NCBI GenBank assembly: GCA_017507525.1
Contig: JAFWAT010000002.1
Coordinates: forward strand, 1 to 42,319
Direction of reading: 5' to 3'
DNA length: 42,319 nucleotides
Source of the DNA: Clostridia bacterium
GTDB lineage: Bacteria; Bacillota; Clostridia; UBA1381; UBA9506
Shown: positions 25,401 to 32,744 of the stretch, piece after piece
How positions within the stretch are numbered: position 1 is the stretch's first letter
Layout: every line of letters starts with the position of its first letter
The notes under the pieces: model-generated
The model's database searches: none
What the model was told of the DNA's origin: nothing
What the model saw: the letters and a program-made list of their open reading frames with translations, nothing else
Translations under genes and position numbers: made by a program

Positions 25401-25894
25401 CAGGAAACAGACCTTTCATTGCGGTGCTGCAGTCTGCGGGTATAACAGAAGCTGGCAAAACAGACCCCACCAAAGATGAAATGAGAAATATGGCGTGGCA
25501 GGCAGTTTGCGCTGGTATGCAGGGTATTATCTGGTATAACCATTTTGATATGGTTAAGGACACGGATGAGTTTGAGGGTTCTTGGGCAAATCTTGTGACT
25601 GTTTGCGAGGAGCTGGAGGCATACTATCCGGTGATTCTTTCAACCGAGAAAGCACCGGAAATCACAGCAGAAGCCGGCGATTGGTTTACTTCCATTGCAA
25701 AGCGCTATAACGGCAAGGATTATCTCTTTACAACCAACACAACAAGAAGCGAACATACAGCTCGGATTCATGTGGGAAATGCCACAACTGTTAAAGCGGT
25801 TTACGGCAACACAACTTATACGCCGGATGCCGATGGCTATATTTCCGTTACCTATCCTTCCATTGGTGTTGAAATATTTGAAATTGAGAGGTAG
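22436..25894 (+). CDS. Large secreted multidomain glycosidase-like protein
   Basis: The start is put at ATG 22436; TTG 22424 and GTG 22427 are in frame, and AAAAGGA lies 12 bases upstream. The 1152-residue protein has a signal peptide (ILSIILAFALILSTLPAFA). A concanavalin-like beta domain (about 30-260) is followed by an Ig-like SbsA-type segment (KPVIDLTFDRPMAEYTSG, about 280-360). After a carbohydrate-binding-module-like stretch (LLFKQDFEGGTLPSN, about 480), a catalytic TIM-barrel-like domain begins near residue 788 at GRFVIDGEPTFLMGIYG. D912/E913 in GYYMADELS are the likely acid/base on strand 4; the nucleophile is not assigned. No C-terminal anchor is seen. The fold resembles clan A families (GH2, GH5, GH42), but the family is not certain. 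It has its own leader with a TATACT -10 (22408) and lacks the shared activator sites. Confidence 0.7.
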   Translation: MFKCKKILSIILAFALILSTLPAFALTAGTAETDGFESATLGPVDLASGYTDSSVWAITDTNTQKVTYFTGTLTDDRITLTVKKESADSANQVMELTQLATGSCSGVTTKYTKFSDGFDAVYTTFKFKIPAENGTGQWFITAGATGNSYYTDQGLIGIRSGNKIYKSDSDSSKSAMGYVDSTSGKTYQRDTWYTVLVKTTKTGAEAYVYGDNGILQQNTITGNFKGSRVGVMYRTNDYLVPANGFTIQLDDAKLLGVQEATDSVRLTGSSVSEGQTEVDRKPVIDLTFDRPMAEYTSGITCSDSSKAFTVKNISDNTLRVAFTDMLDFSTTYTLNFSGVKDMLGHTPDGTTSLSFTTVYLPLSIYGADTALLKSGSTLEGSDLTFSVKNHTGADLPAALMLALYQKTGNGERLLAVQQQNVIVAPDAETLTFALSGKYHDVSKVRLMAFSDMDSLQPIAETCEVVISEDVPVYNVDRFEKKLLFKQDFEGGTLPSNVTASASYDAERIDDTVGYGGEGSAYKVDGSEAKGESAGQTNLWYKISGLNIPAGSGFLMSAMFKTEGLTGTIAQGGGDAYAEGCRTSLRISGVDENGNRKSENIYMIDETINGTKDWTESMQYFVSDFTVNTVTVTCYLYYELDAGQVVGGINRGTAWYDDICLYQVGYDPFLEAILEQPTYKGFVYGDGGENDIIVTSSVKDYGNVYDLSNCVVQAKIVDALGSTIASQEIQDIPDEIKITFSSGILAMNQDYYLQLLLVDQSSGKQHGFREWTIRKRPEDWRPNNYFDEYGRFVIDGEPTFLMGIYGMNDLRGAIDDMTGTPINVLMPYGYAWLPLSVDSEGNAVANADQTILDYAEEKGVKLVASLKNYYFSKVQSTGLFRNVIREPHHARQVFEGFTEALDHPAVLGYYMADELSAERYGAEVEWASKILSDLDPDGFTINVFSPEAESRSQIRFADTSNTYSYPIGTTVKNLSSVTNNVSDVLNHVPAGNRPFIAVLQSAGITEAGKTDPTKDEMRNMAWQAVCAGMQGIIWYNHFDMVKDTDEFEGSWANLVTVCEELEAYYPVILSTEKAPEITAEAGDWFTSIAKRYNGKDYLFTTNTTRSEHTARIHVGNATTVKAVYGNTTYTPDADGYISVTYPSIGVEIFEIER

Positions 25895-25949
25895 TATTAA
25901 AGCAAAATGGAATGAAGCATATTGATACTCAAGAAAATTAGAAATTTTT

Positions 25950-26000
25950 CACCTGCTTCCGTTTATAGTTTATATAAATGGAAGTAGGTGATTTTGTTTT
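25950..26000 (+). terminator. Intrinsic terminator after the secreted glycosidase
   Basis: CACCTGCTTCC pairs with GGAAGTAGGTG with one G-U, and ATTTTGTTTT follows. The loop is A/T-rich and about 20 nt long. Confidence 0.75.
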
Positions 26001-26010
26001 GTATAAGTGG

Positions 26011-26057
26011 AGTCAACAGCTATTTAGAATTTTTTCTAAATAGCTGTTGACTTTTTA
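26011..26057 (+). promoter_or_regulatory. Upstream SdpR-type operator, also a terminator-like hairpin, holding the -35
   Basis: AGTCAACAGCTATTTAGAA (26011-26029) and its exact complement (26034-26052) form a perfect 19-bp inverted repeat around TTTT. Four T follow the stem beyond its final T. The right arm ends in TTGACT (26047-26052), which pairs at 17 bp with TAAAAT (26070-26075) to form the promoter of the next gene. The core ATTTAGAA-N4-TTCTAAAT is shared with the second operator. Confidence 0.8.
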
Positions 26058-26069
26058 TTGACGGTATGA

Positions 26070-26099
26070 TAAAATCTATTTAGAAATATTTCTAAATAG
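26070..26099 (+). promoter_or_regulatory. -10 hexamer and downstream SdpR-type operator
   Basis: TAAAAT (26070-26075) is followed at once by a perfect 24-bp palindrome whose half is CTATTTAGAAAT (26076-26099). It lies over the transcription start and is well placed for autorepression by the ArsR-type protein encoded next. Confidence 0.82.
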
Positions 26100-26113
26100 G
26101 GAGATGAAGCATT

Positions 26114-26383
26114 GTGGGAATGAATGAAACATTAAAAGCCATATCCGACCCCGTCAGGCGGGATATACTGGGTATGCTCAAAGGTGGCAGGAAGTCTGCC
26201 GGAGAGATTGCAGAGCATTTTAACTTGACAGGTGCAACAGTTTCGTATCATCTGGCAAAATTGAAAAGTGCGGATTTAATTGCAGAAGAAAAGTATAAGA
26301 ATTTTATTTATTATGAGTTAAACACTTCAGTCTTTGAAGAGGTTTTAACTTGGATTTATGCATTGGGAGGAAATAAATTATGA
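26114..26383 (+). CDS. sdpR: ArsR-family repressor, SdpR-like
   Basis: An 89-residue winged-helix protein. ISDPVRRDILGMLKGGRKSAGEIAEHFNLTGATVSYHLAKL is the ArsR helix-turn-helix region, SdpR style; no metal-binding cysteine motif is seen. It starts with GTG, ten bases after GGAG; an ATG two codons later has a worse RBS distance. Its stop overlaps the start of the SdpI-like gene (ATGA), so the two are translationally coupled. In Bacillus, SdpR represses the sdpRI operon until SdpI binds toxin and captures it at the membrane. Confidence 0.9.
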   Translation: MGMNETLKAISDPVRRDILGMLKGGRKSAGEIAEHFNLTGATVSYHLAKLKSADLIAEEKYKNFIYYELNTSVFEEVLTWIYALGGNKL

Positions 26384-26991
26384 AATTTATGAAGTGGAGA
26401 AGTCTTGTTATATCCTGCATGGTGTGCCTTTTGCCCATTCTTTTGGGTCTGGCTTTGTGGAACCGGCTGCCCGATACCATGGCAATTCATTTTAATCTCA
26501 ATAACGAGCCTGACGGCTTTGCGTCAAAGGGCTTTACGGTTTTTGGCTTGCCTTTTTTAATGGCACTCATACAAATTTTTTGCTGTATTGTCAACGACAT
26601 CAATGCAAATAAGCATGGTGAGAGAAAGAAGTTTACAAGGGTAACAAAGAGCATTATTCCAGTCATGACGGTAATATTGCAGACTGTAACCTTAGGTTAT
26701 GGTCTTGGTTGGGATTTGGATATTAGAAAGGTTGCTGCGCTGATTGTGGGTTCTGTCTTTCTTGCCATCGGCAATTATCTGCCGAAATTTGACTATATAA
26801 AAAACTACGATTTAAATACTGAAAGAGCAAGAAAGATTAATCGGTTTATTGGCTTTGCGTCAGTTATTATGGGGATATTATTTTTAATCAGCATTTTCCT
26901 TCCGCCGTTTTTCACAGTTTTGTGCTTGATTCTTATGATTCCGTATGCGCTCCTTTGCGTGATCTACGGCATTAAGGTGTGCAGGCAGTAG
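26380..26991 (+). CDS. sdpI: SdpI-family membrane immunity/signal protein
   Basis: A 203-residue protein with about six membrane segments. LPDTMAIHFNLNNEPDGFASK matches the DUF1648 motif (P-I-H-F/W-N...G) of SdpI-type proteins, and YLPKFDYIKNYDL plus W/N-rich loops fits the SdpI C-terminal domain. In Bacillus it protects against the SdpC cannibalism toxin and relays its presence to SdpR. There is no sdpABC toxin operon in the window, so here it may act against toxins from others. Four-base overlap with sdpR. Confidence 0.88.
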   Translation: MKFMKWRSLVISCMVCLLPILLGLALWNRLPDTMAIHFNLNNEPDGFASKGFTVFGLPFLMALIQIFCCIVNDINANKHGERKKFTRVTKSIIPVMTVILQTVTLGYGLGWDLDIRKVAALIVGSVFLAIGNYLPKFDYIKNYDLNTERARKINRFIGFASVIMGILFLISIFLPPFFTVLCLILMIPYALLCVIYGIKVCRQ

Positions 26992-26994
26992 GTT

Positions 26995-27165
26995 GATTTT
27001 ATCGCAGGACAGATAGCAGCCACAGCGAAAAATGAGGAAAATATAGTATATGGTATTGCATCAATTTAAGGCAATTTATTCGGGAATTTTTATGAAGAAC
27101 TGCCGAAAACCTGCCCGGATTTGAAAGAGAGAAGAAAACGCTTGAAGGAGGTACAGCTATCATGA
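26995..27165 (+). pseudogene. 3' remnant of a decayed gene
   Basis: One frame reads DFIAGQIAATAKNEENIVYG then a TAA at 27067, and continues in the same frame as GNLFGNFYEELPKTCPDLKE and a basic tail ending in QLS. Its final stop TGA (27163-27165) overlaps the ATG of the next gene as ATGA, the usual sign of a former operon. The tail looks coding but has no upstream part and an internal stop, so I read it as the end of a deleted gene. I do not recognise the family. Confidence 0.5.
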
Positions 27166-27476
27166 AAAAATGCAAAATTACTGTGAAGAAAATGGCACGG
27201 TATGACGATTTGATTGAAAAATATGAAAACCCTATAGAGCACGCCTGTGATCTAAAGGAAGGGCAGGTTTTTGTTGCAAACGGTTGGCAAAAGCCTGCGG
27301 GCTTGTGCGACAGCGCCTGGGAGAGTATGTCTGCCTTTGTCATGGCACTGTCTCACGGAGGAGAAAATCTTTATGATGGTTGGATGAAAAATAAAACATC
27401 CGCCATGATTTCCTGTAATGACGGTTTCAGACCCGTGAGCTTCTACATTGAAGCGCTGGAAGAGGATGCTGAGTAA
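27162..27476 (+). CDS. TIGR04076-family protein
   Basis: A 104-residue soluble protein. It starts MKKCKITVKKMARYDDLIEKY and has the C-rich/aromatic pattern GLCDSAWESMSAFVMALSHGG, then ISCNDGFRPVSFYIE. This order, known from memory as the TIGR04076 family, is found in many anaerobes; its function is unknown. AAGGAGG is ten bases upstream. The ATG overlaps the stop of a decayed gene, so its former operon partner has been lost. A bidirectional terminator follows. Confidence 0.75.
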   Translation: MKKCKITVKKMARYDDLIEKYENPIEHACDLKEGQVFVANGWQKPAGLCDSAWESMSAFVMALSHGGENLYDGWMKNKTSAMISCNDGFRPVSFYIEALEEDAE

Positions 27477-27548
27477 CAGGAAAAAGGGTGGTCGTTTTGC
27501 GTTATTTCAAATAAAACATTAAAACATGTTAATAATATGGGACATTGA

Positions 27549-27582
27549 AAAGGCACTATCTGTAAAAGATAGTGCCTTTTTG
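27549..27582. terminator. Bidirectional intrinsic terminator between the TIGR04076 gene and lysS
   Basis: AAAAGGCACTATCT and AGATAGTGCCTTTT form a perfect 14-bp stem with a 5-nt loop, with A and T runs on opposite sides. It can end both the plus-strand gene and the minus-strand lysS transcript. Confidence 0.9.
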
Positions 27583-27636
27583 TACTATATCGTTTGCTTT
27601 CAAATAAATTTTTAAATAAATAATTTCTTCGCAAGC

Positions 27637-29121
27637 TTACTTGTCGGCAAGCGTCTTCATTGTGGGGAAGAGCAGAACATCACGGATGGCAGCAGAGTCT
27701 GTCAGCAGCATACACATGCGGTCGATACCGAAGCCGATGCCGCCGGTGGGGGGCATGCCGATTTCCAGTGCATTCATAAAGTCTTCATCTGTGGTGTTTG
27801 CTTCTTCATCGCCCTGTGCCAAGAGTTCTTCCTGTGCACGGAAGCGTTCACGCTGGTCGATGGGGTCGTTAAGCTCAGAGTAGGCATTTGCCATTTCCCA
27901 ACCATTCATAAAGAACTCAAAGCGCTCAACATATTCCGGGTTCTCCGGTTTTTTCTTTGTCAGCGGAGAGATTTCGATGGGGTGGTCCATAACAAACGTG
28001 GGCTGTAAGAGATGCTCTTCAGCAAATTCTTCAAAGAACAGGCAGAGGATATCTCCCTTTTTGTGGCGGTCTTCATATTGAACATGATGTTCTTTTGCAA
28101 CGGCGCGGGCTTCTTCTAATGTATGAATCTGGTCAAAATCAACGCCGGCATATTTCTTAACAGCCTCAACCATAGTGATTCTTTCAAAAGGCTTGCCTAA
28201 ATCCATTTCAATGCCGTTGTAAACAATTTTGGTAGTGCCAAGCACTTCTTGTGCTACGTGACGATATAGGTTTTCAGTCAGGTCCATCATACCGTGATAA
28301 TCTGTGTATGCCTGATAAAGCTCCATTAAGGTAAACTCAGGATTGTGGCGCGTGTCTAAGCCTTCGTTACGGAACACACGACCGATTTCGTAAACCTTTT
28401 CAAGACCGCCGACAATCAGGCGTTTCAAGTAAAGCTCTAAGGAAATACGCAGTTTAAAATCTTCACTCAGTGCGTTAAAATGCGTTTCAAAGGGACGGGC
28501 AGCAGCACCGCCGGCATTGGCTACCAGCATAGGGGTTTCAACCTCTAAAAAGCCCTGACCGTTTAAGTAATTACGAATGCTTGCAATGATTTTAGAACGC
28601 TTGATAAAGGTGTCCTTTACCTCGGTGTTCATAATCAGGTCCACATACCGCTGGCGATAGCGGATATCTGTATCGGTTAAGCCGTGGAATTTCTCTGGCA
28701 GAGGCTGTAGAGATTTAGAAAGCAGGGTGTAGCTTTCAACCTTAACGGAAATTTCGCCGGTTTTGGTGGTGAACACCTCGCCGGTTGCGCCTAAAATATC
28801 ACCGATATCTAATTTTTTGAAAGCATCATATTCTTCACCCAGTAAATCCATTTTGACAAAAAGCTGGATTCTGCCGTCAATATCCTGCAGGTCACAGAAC
28901 ATAACTTTACCCATGCCGCGCTTTGACATCAGTCTGCCGGCAACAGTCACCTTGTTACCCTCTAAGGCACTGTAATTGTCTTTTACTTCAATGGTGGTGT
29001 GGGTTCTGTCAAACTTGACCTCACGGAAAGGATCACGGCCGGATTCTTGTAAATCTTTTAATTTATCACGGCGCACCTGTAAAATCTCATTTAAGTCCGT
29101 TTCGTGTGTTTGCTGTTGCAT
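27637..29121 (-). CDS. lysS: Lysyl-tRNA synthetase, class II
   Basis: A 494-residue enzyme of normal length. An N-terminal OB-fold anticodon-binding domain (about 55-165, [20 protein letters not shown]) precedes the class II core. Motif 2 is [21 protein letters not shown] and motif 3 is [16 protein letters not shown] near the C-terminus. It joins lysine to tRNA-Lys with ATP. GGGAGG lies eight bases before the ATG. It is monocistronic here, convergent with the TIGR04076 gene and divergent from murA. Confidence 0.97.
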   Translation of the reverse strand: MQQQTHETDLNEILQVRRDKLKDLQESGRDPFREVKFDRTHTTIEVKDNYSALEGNKVTVAGRLMSKRGMGKVMFCDLQDIDGRIQLFVKMDLLGEEYDAFKKLDIGDILGATGEVFTTKTGEISVKVESYTLLSKSLQPLPEKFHGLTDTDIRYRQRYVDLIMNTEVKDTFIKRSKIIASIRNYLNGQGFLEVETPMLVANAGGAAARPFETHFNALSEDFKLRISLELYLKRLIVGGLEKVYEIGRVFRNEGLDTRHNPEFTLMELYQAYTDYHGMMDLTENLYRHVAQEVLGTTKIVYNGIEMDLGKPFERITMVEAVKKYAGVDFDQIHTLEEARAVAKEHHVQYEDRHKKGDILCLFFEEFAEEHLLQPTFVMDHPIEISPLTKKKPENPEYVERFEFFMNGWEMANAYSELNDPIDQRERFRAQEELLAQGDEEANTTDEDFMNALEIGMPPTGGIGFGIDRMCMLLTDSAAIRDVLLFPTMKTLADK

Positions 29122-29176
29122 GAAAAACCTCCCGGGAATTTATCTTTATATTTTTTTTACGAATATACATAAATAC

Positions 29177-29205
29177 ATTATACTACAAAAAAATGGTTTT
29201 GTAAA
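29177..29205 (-). promoter_or_regulatory. lysS promoter
   Basis: On the minus strand TTTACA (29205-29200) and TATAAT (29182-29177) are 17 bp apart. The leader before lysS is about 50 nt, too short for a T-box. Confidence 0.7.
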
Positions 29206-29254
29206 ACCTTATTTAAAAATTTTTACAAAATCTTCTCAAAGCGCACAAAAACTA

Positions 29255-29282
29255 TTGATTTTTTTGCATAAGATGGTATAAT
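29255..29282 (+). promoter_or_regulatory. murA promoter
   Basis: TTGATT (29255-29260) and TATAAT (29277-29282) are separated by 16 bp, about 46 bases before the murA start. Confidence 0.7.
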
Positions 29283-29327
29283 TAATGTGTATACCTTTCG
29301 ATTTAAAACATTAAGGGGATGTAAAAT

Positions 29328-30584
29328 TTGGAGAAAATGGTGGTAAAAGGGGGCAAACCGCTTTGCGGCGAAGTGACCGTCAGCGGAGCGAAAAATGCCG
29401 CCGTTGCGATTATACCGGCTGCTATTTTGGTAAACGGTGTTTGTACCATTGAAAATGTACCAAACATTAAAGATGTTCAGGTTATTGTAGAAATTCTAAG
29501 ATATATGGGTGCAGAAGTCACATATTTGGATGAGTACACTCTGCGGATTGATAGTCAAAGTATCAGAAGGGATACCGAGCCCCATGAACTGATGCGGAAA
29601 ATGCGCGCTTCGTATTACCTGATTGGTGCGCTTTTGGGTCGCTTTTGTAAGGCTCGTGTTACCATGCCCGGCGGGTGCGATTTTGGCACGAGACCGATTG
29701 ATCAGCACATTAAAGGCTTTGAAGCACTGGGTGCATCAGTCCGGCAGGACAGTGATATTATTGTGGCAGAAGCGCAGAAGCTCATCGGTGCCAGCATTTA
29801 TTTAGATACGGTAAGTGTTGATGCAACCATTAACGTTATTTTGGCTGCTGTTTTGGCAGAGGGCACAACCACCATTGAAAATGTGGCAAAAGAGCCCCAC
29901 ATTGTAGACCTTGCAAACTTTTTAAATGCCATGGGAGCCAACATCAAAGGCGCCGGTACGGATGTGATTCGTGTGCAAGGCGTTAGCCAGCTGCGTGGCG
30001 GAACATATTCTATTATACCTGACCAGATTGAGGCAGGCACCTTTATGGTAGCTGCTGCTGCAACCGGCGGTAATGTGCTTGTTAAAAACATTATTCCCAA
30101 ACACATGGAATCTGTGAGCGCAAAGCTGTCAGAAATAGGCGCAATGGTAACAGAATATGATGACAGCATTCGCGTTGAGGGCAGCAAGGTTATTCAGGGC
30201 GTGAAAATTAAAACGTTACCGTATCCCGGCTTTCCAACAGATATGCAGCCACAGATTGTAGCGCTTTTGTCAGTAGCTAAAGGCAGTAGCATTGTTACTG
30301 AGGGCGTTTGGGACAGCCGCTTTCAATATGTGGGTGAGCTTGTCAGAATGGGCGCCAATATACACGTAGAAGGAAAAACCGCATTTATTACCGGGGTTGA
30401 CCATTTAGAGGGAGCGCCGGTTCGTGCAACGGATTTACGCGGCGGTGCCGGTGTGATTATTGCCGGTCTGATGGCAGAAGGCGTAACGGAAATTACCGAT
30501 TTGAAGCACGTTGATCGCGGTTATGAAAAGATTGAAGAAAAATTTAAGGCGCTGGGAGCAGATATCTGTCGTGTGTCTGAATAA
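29328..30584 (+). CDS. murA: UDP-N-acetylglucosamine 1-carboxyvinyltransferase
   Basis: A 418-residue enzyme of normal length. It starts with TTG after AGGGGAT; this start keeps the family-typical [20 protein letters not shown] opening. The active-site cysteine, C117, lies in [24 protein letters not shown], so fosfomycin sensitivity is expected. It adds enolpyruvate from PEP to UDP-GlcNAc, the first committed step of peptidoglycan synthesis, in the cytoplasm. Many Firmicutes have two copies (murAA/murAB); which this is cannot be decided. It is followed 82 bp later by the oxidoreductase gamma subunit. Confidence 0.96.
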   Translation: MEKMVVKGGKPLCGEVTVSGAKNAAVAIIPAAILVNGVCTIENVPNIKDVQVIVEILRYMGAEVTYLDEYTLRIDSQSIRRDTEPHELMRKMRASYYLIGALLGRFCKARVTMPGGCDFGTRPIDQHIKGFEALGASVRQDSDIIVAEAQKLIGASIYLDTVSVDATINVILAAVLAEGTTTIENVAKEPHIVDLANFLNAMGANIKGAGTDVIRVQGVSQLRGGTYSIIPDQIEAGTFMVAAAATGGNVLVKNIIPKHMESVSAKLSEIGAMVTEYDDSIRVEGSKVIQGVKIKTLPYPGFPTDMQPQIVALLSVAKGSSIVTEGVWDSRFQYVGELVRMGANIHVEGKTAFITGVDHLEGAPVRATDLRGGAGVIIAGLMAEGVTEITDLKHVDRGYEKIEEKFKALGADICRVSE

Positions 30585-30666
30585 ATAAATCATCTCCGGT
30601 TTGTTTGTCTGCAGCAGAGCGGAGAAGTGCAAGAGTATTTGTGGACAGAAAGGTTATGGAGTTAAA

Positions 30667-31203
30667 ATGAAGAATTGTAAGATTATGTTAGCAGGATTTG
30701 GCGGTCAGGGCATTTTGTTTGCCGGTAAGGTTTTAGCATATGCCGGTCTTAAGGCTGAGAGAGAGGTTTCATGGCTTCCGTCTTACGGTCCTGAAATGCG
30801 TGGCGGTACGGCTAACTGCAGCGTGGTTATTTCTGATAAGCCTGTTGGCTCGCCGATTATTCCGAATCCGGATGTTTTGGTTGCAATGAACCGCCCTTCA
30901 TTGGATAAATTCGAAGAAACGCTTCCGAAGGATGGCGTTGTTATTTTAGACAGCTCTATGGTAGACCGTAAGGTTGCAAGAGATGATGTGAAGGTTTTTG
31001 AGATTCCTGCAAGAGAGCTTTGTTTAGAAGCCGGTCTTGGTAACCTTGCCAACATGGTTATTGTGGGTAAGCTGATTAAAGAAACCGGGCTCTATACAAT
31101 GGACGAAATTAAGGCAGGTTTAGAGAAGAGCATTCCGCCTTCAAAGGCAGCTTTAATGGAAAAGAATGTAAAGGCCATTGAGCTTGGTTACCAATATGCA
31201 TAA
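30667..31203 (+). CDS. 2-oxoacid:ferredoxin oxidoreductase, gamma subunit
   Basis: The ATG at 30667 has GGAG just upstream and gives 178 residues; the longer frame from 30601 has no support. IMLAGFGGQGILFAGKVLAYAG is the nucleotide-like binding loop of the gamma domain (POR/KOR), and SWLPSYGPEMRGGTANCSVVISD is also family-typical. In the KorABCD/VorABCD complex it works with the alpha, beta and delta chains to oxidise 2-oxoacids to acyl-CoA, passing electrons to ferredoxin. No partner genes are next to it, so they must be elsewhere or it has a different role. Confidence 0.9.
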   Translation: MKNCKIMLAGFGGQGILFAGKVLAYAGLKAEREVSWLPSYGPEMRGGTANCSVVISDKPVGSPIIPNPDVLVAMNRPSLDKFEETLPKDGVVILDSSMVDRKVARDDVKVFEIPARELCLEAGLGNLANMVIVGKLIKETGLYTMDEIKAGLEKSIPPSKAALMEKNVKAIELGYQYA

Positions 31204-32005
31204 AGACGGATTTTCCTATGACGGGCATCGGGTAATCACCTGCGATGCACTGACAGAAACAGGGCTTGTCAGACATGGATTTTCAACGAAAAAAGAGGGA
31301 ACAAGTCCGGGGAAATATGCGTCTTTGAACTTGGGCATTCACACAAGTGATGACCCGCAATTGGTTCGACAAAATTTTACATTATTCTGTCGCGATGCGG
31401 CAGTTGACTTGCAGCATTTGATTCTTGCCAAGCAGGTGCACAGCACGGTGGTGCTTCCGGTTACGGCAAAAGATGCCGGAAAGGGTTTGTTTTTGCCGAG
31501 AGATTTTTCTGAGGCGGATGGGTTTGTGACGAACGAACCAGGCATTTGTTTGGCTACATTTTATGCTGATTGTACACCAATTTTGCTTTTAGACCCCGTT
31601 TGCCGGGTGATTGGCTCTGTTCACTCAGGATGGCGTGGTACGCTGGGGCAGATTGTCTGCCGGGCTGTTAGCTTAATGCAAAGTCGTTACGGCTCAAAAA
31701 GCGAGGATATTTTAGTTGCTACGGGCCCCTCTATTAAGCAGTGTCATTTTGAGGTTGGCAAAGATGTGTATGAACTGTTTACGAAGCAGTTTGGCGCAGT
31801 GGCAGAGCAAAATACGGTGCAAAAAGGCGAAAAATATTATATTGATACAGATGCGATAAATGTTCACTCGCTTATTTCTATGGGCGTTTTGCGCCGGCAT
31901 ATTCATCTGCATACGGCTTGTACATATTGCGGAAAAGAAACCTTTTTTTCTTATCGGCGCGATGGGGAGACGGGGCGGATGTGTGCGATGATTGAATTGA
32001 TTTAA
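31196..32005 (+). CDS. pgeF: Purine nucleoside phosphorylase / laccase-domain protein (YfiH/PgeF)
   Basis: The preferred ATG at 31196 overlaps the end of the preceding gene by 8 bases (ATGCATAA); a TTG at 31178 is possible. The 269-residue protein has the family pattern: RHGFSTKKEG..SLNLG near the start, AKQVHSTVV and FYADCTPILLLDP with metal-binding H and C, then VHSGWRGTLGQI. The family is known as LACC1/YlmD/PgeF: multifunctional purine phosphorylase and deaminase, or peptidoglycan-edit factor in enteric bacteria. It is usually near cell-wall or division genes, as here with murA and walRK. Confidence 0.9.
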   Translation: MHKDGFSYDGHRVITCDALTETGLVRHGFSTKKEGTSPGKYASLNLGIHTSDDPQLVRQNFTLFCRDAAVDLQHLILAKQVHSTVVLPVTAKDAGKGLFLPRDFSEADGFVTNEPGICLATFYADCTPILLLDPVCRVIGSVHSGWRGTLGQIVCRAVSLMQSRYGSKSEDILVATGPSIKQCHFEVGKDVYELFTKQFGAVAEQNTVQKGEKYYIDTDAINVHSLISMGVLRRHIHLHTACTYCGKETFFSYRRDGETGRMCAMIELI

Positions 32006-32023
32006 ACAGAAGAGGTGAAGAAA

Positions 32024-32725
32024 ATGGAACGTGTTGTTCTGGTTGTGGATGATGAAAAACCGATTCTTGATATTTTAAAGTTTAATTTGCAAAAAGAGGG
32101 ATTTCATGTCTTGGGTGCAAGCGATGGAGAAGAAGGCTTAAACCTTGCATTGACAAAGAATCCGGATTTGATTTTACTCGATATTATGCTCCCAAAAATG
32201 GATGGCTTTGATGTTTGCAAGCGTATCCGTGAAAAGTCTAACGTGCCCATTATTATGATTACGGCACGGGAAGAGGAAGTTGATAAGGTTCTGGGACTGG
32301 AGCTGGGTGCTGATGACTATATTACAAAGCCTTTTAGTGTTCGAGAACTTTTAGCCCGTGTCAAGGCCAATATGCGCCGCTTTGCAGGCGATACGAAGGA
32401 AGAAGCGTCAGCTGATATTATTGTTGCAGCACCGGAGCTGGTTATCGATACGACCAAGTATGAGGCAATTAAAAACGGTACGACCTTAGACTTAACATTG
32501 CGAGAATATGAACTCTTAAAGTTTTTGGTTACGCAGCCGAACCGCATCTTTTCCCGCGAGGCGCTCCTATCCAGCGTTTGGGGATATGAATTTTACGGTG
32601 ATGTGCGTACTGTTGACGTAACAGTGCGTCGCCTGCGTGAAAAAATTGAAGATGATTCCAGCAATCCCCGGTATATTTTGACCAAGCGGGGCGTTGGATA
32701 TTATTTTGATAAAGCGTCAGAGTAA
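32024..32725 (+). CDS. walR: OmpR-type response regulator, WalR-like
   Basis: The ATG at 32024 follows AGAGGTG and keeps the usual start MERVVLVVDDEKPI; a GTG at 32015 is possible. The 233 residues have a receiver domain with D53 (LILLDIMLP) and K in ITKPFSVREL, and a C-terminal winged helix with FYGDVRTVDVTVRRLREKIE and the last loop RGVGYYF. This is the WalR/PhoP class. The kinase and yycH/yycI-like genes that follow favour WalR, the essential regulator of cell-wall hydrolases. It is 19 bp upstream of the kinase gene. Confidence 0.85.
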   Translation: MERVVLVVDDEKPILDILKFNLQKEGFHVLGASDGEEGLNLALTKNPDLILLDIMLPKMDGFDVCKRIREKSNVPIIMITAREEEVDKVLGLELGADDYITKPFSVRELLARVKANMRRFAGDTKEEASADIIVAAPELVIDTTKYEAIKNGTTLDLTLREYELLKFLVTQPNRIFSREALLSSVWGYEFYGDVRTVDVTVRRLREKIEDDSSNPRYILTKRGVGYYFDKASE

Positions 32726-32744
32726 AGAATAAAGGGGTAACGGT

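Noticed and set aside
29122-29176. T-box or other riboswitch in the lysS leader
   Set aside because: The leader from the clear promoter is only about 50 nt and lacks hairpins.
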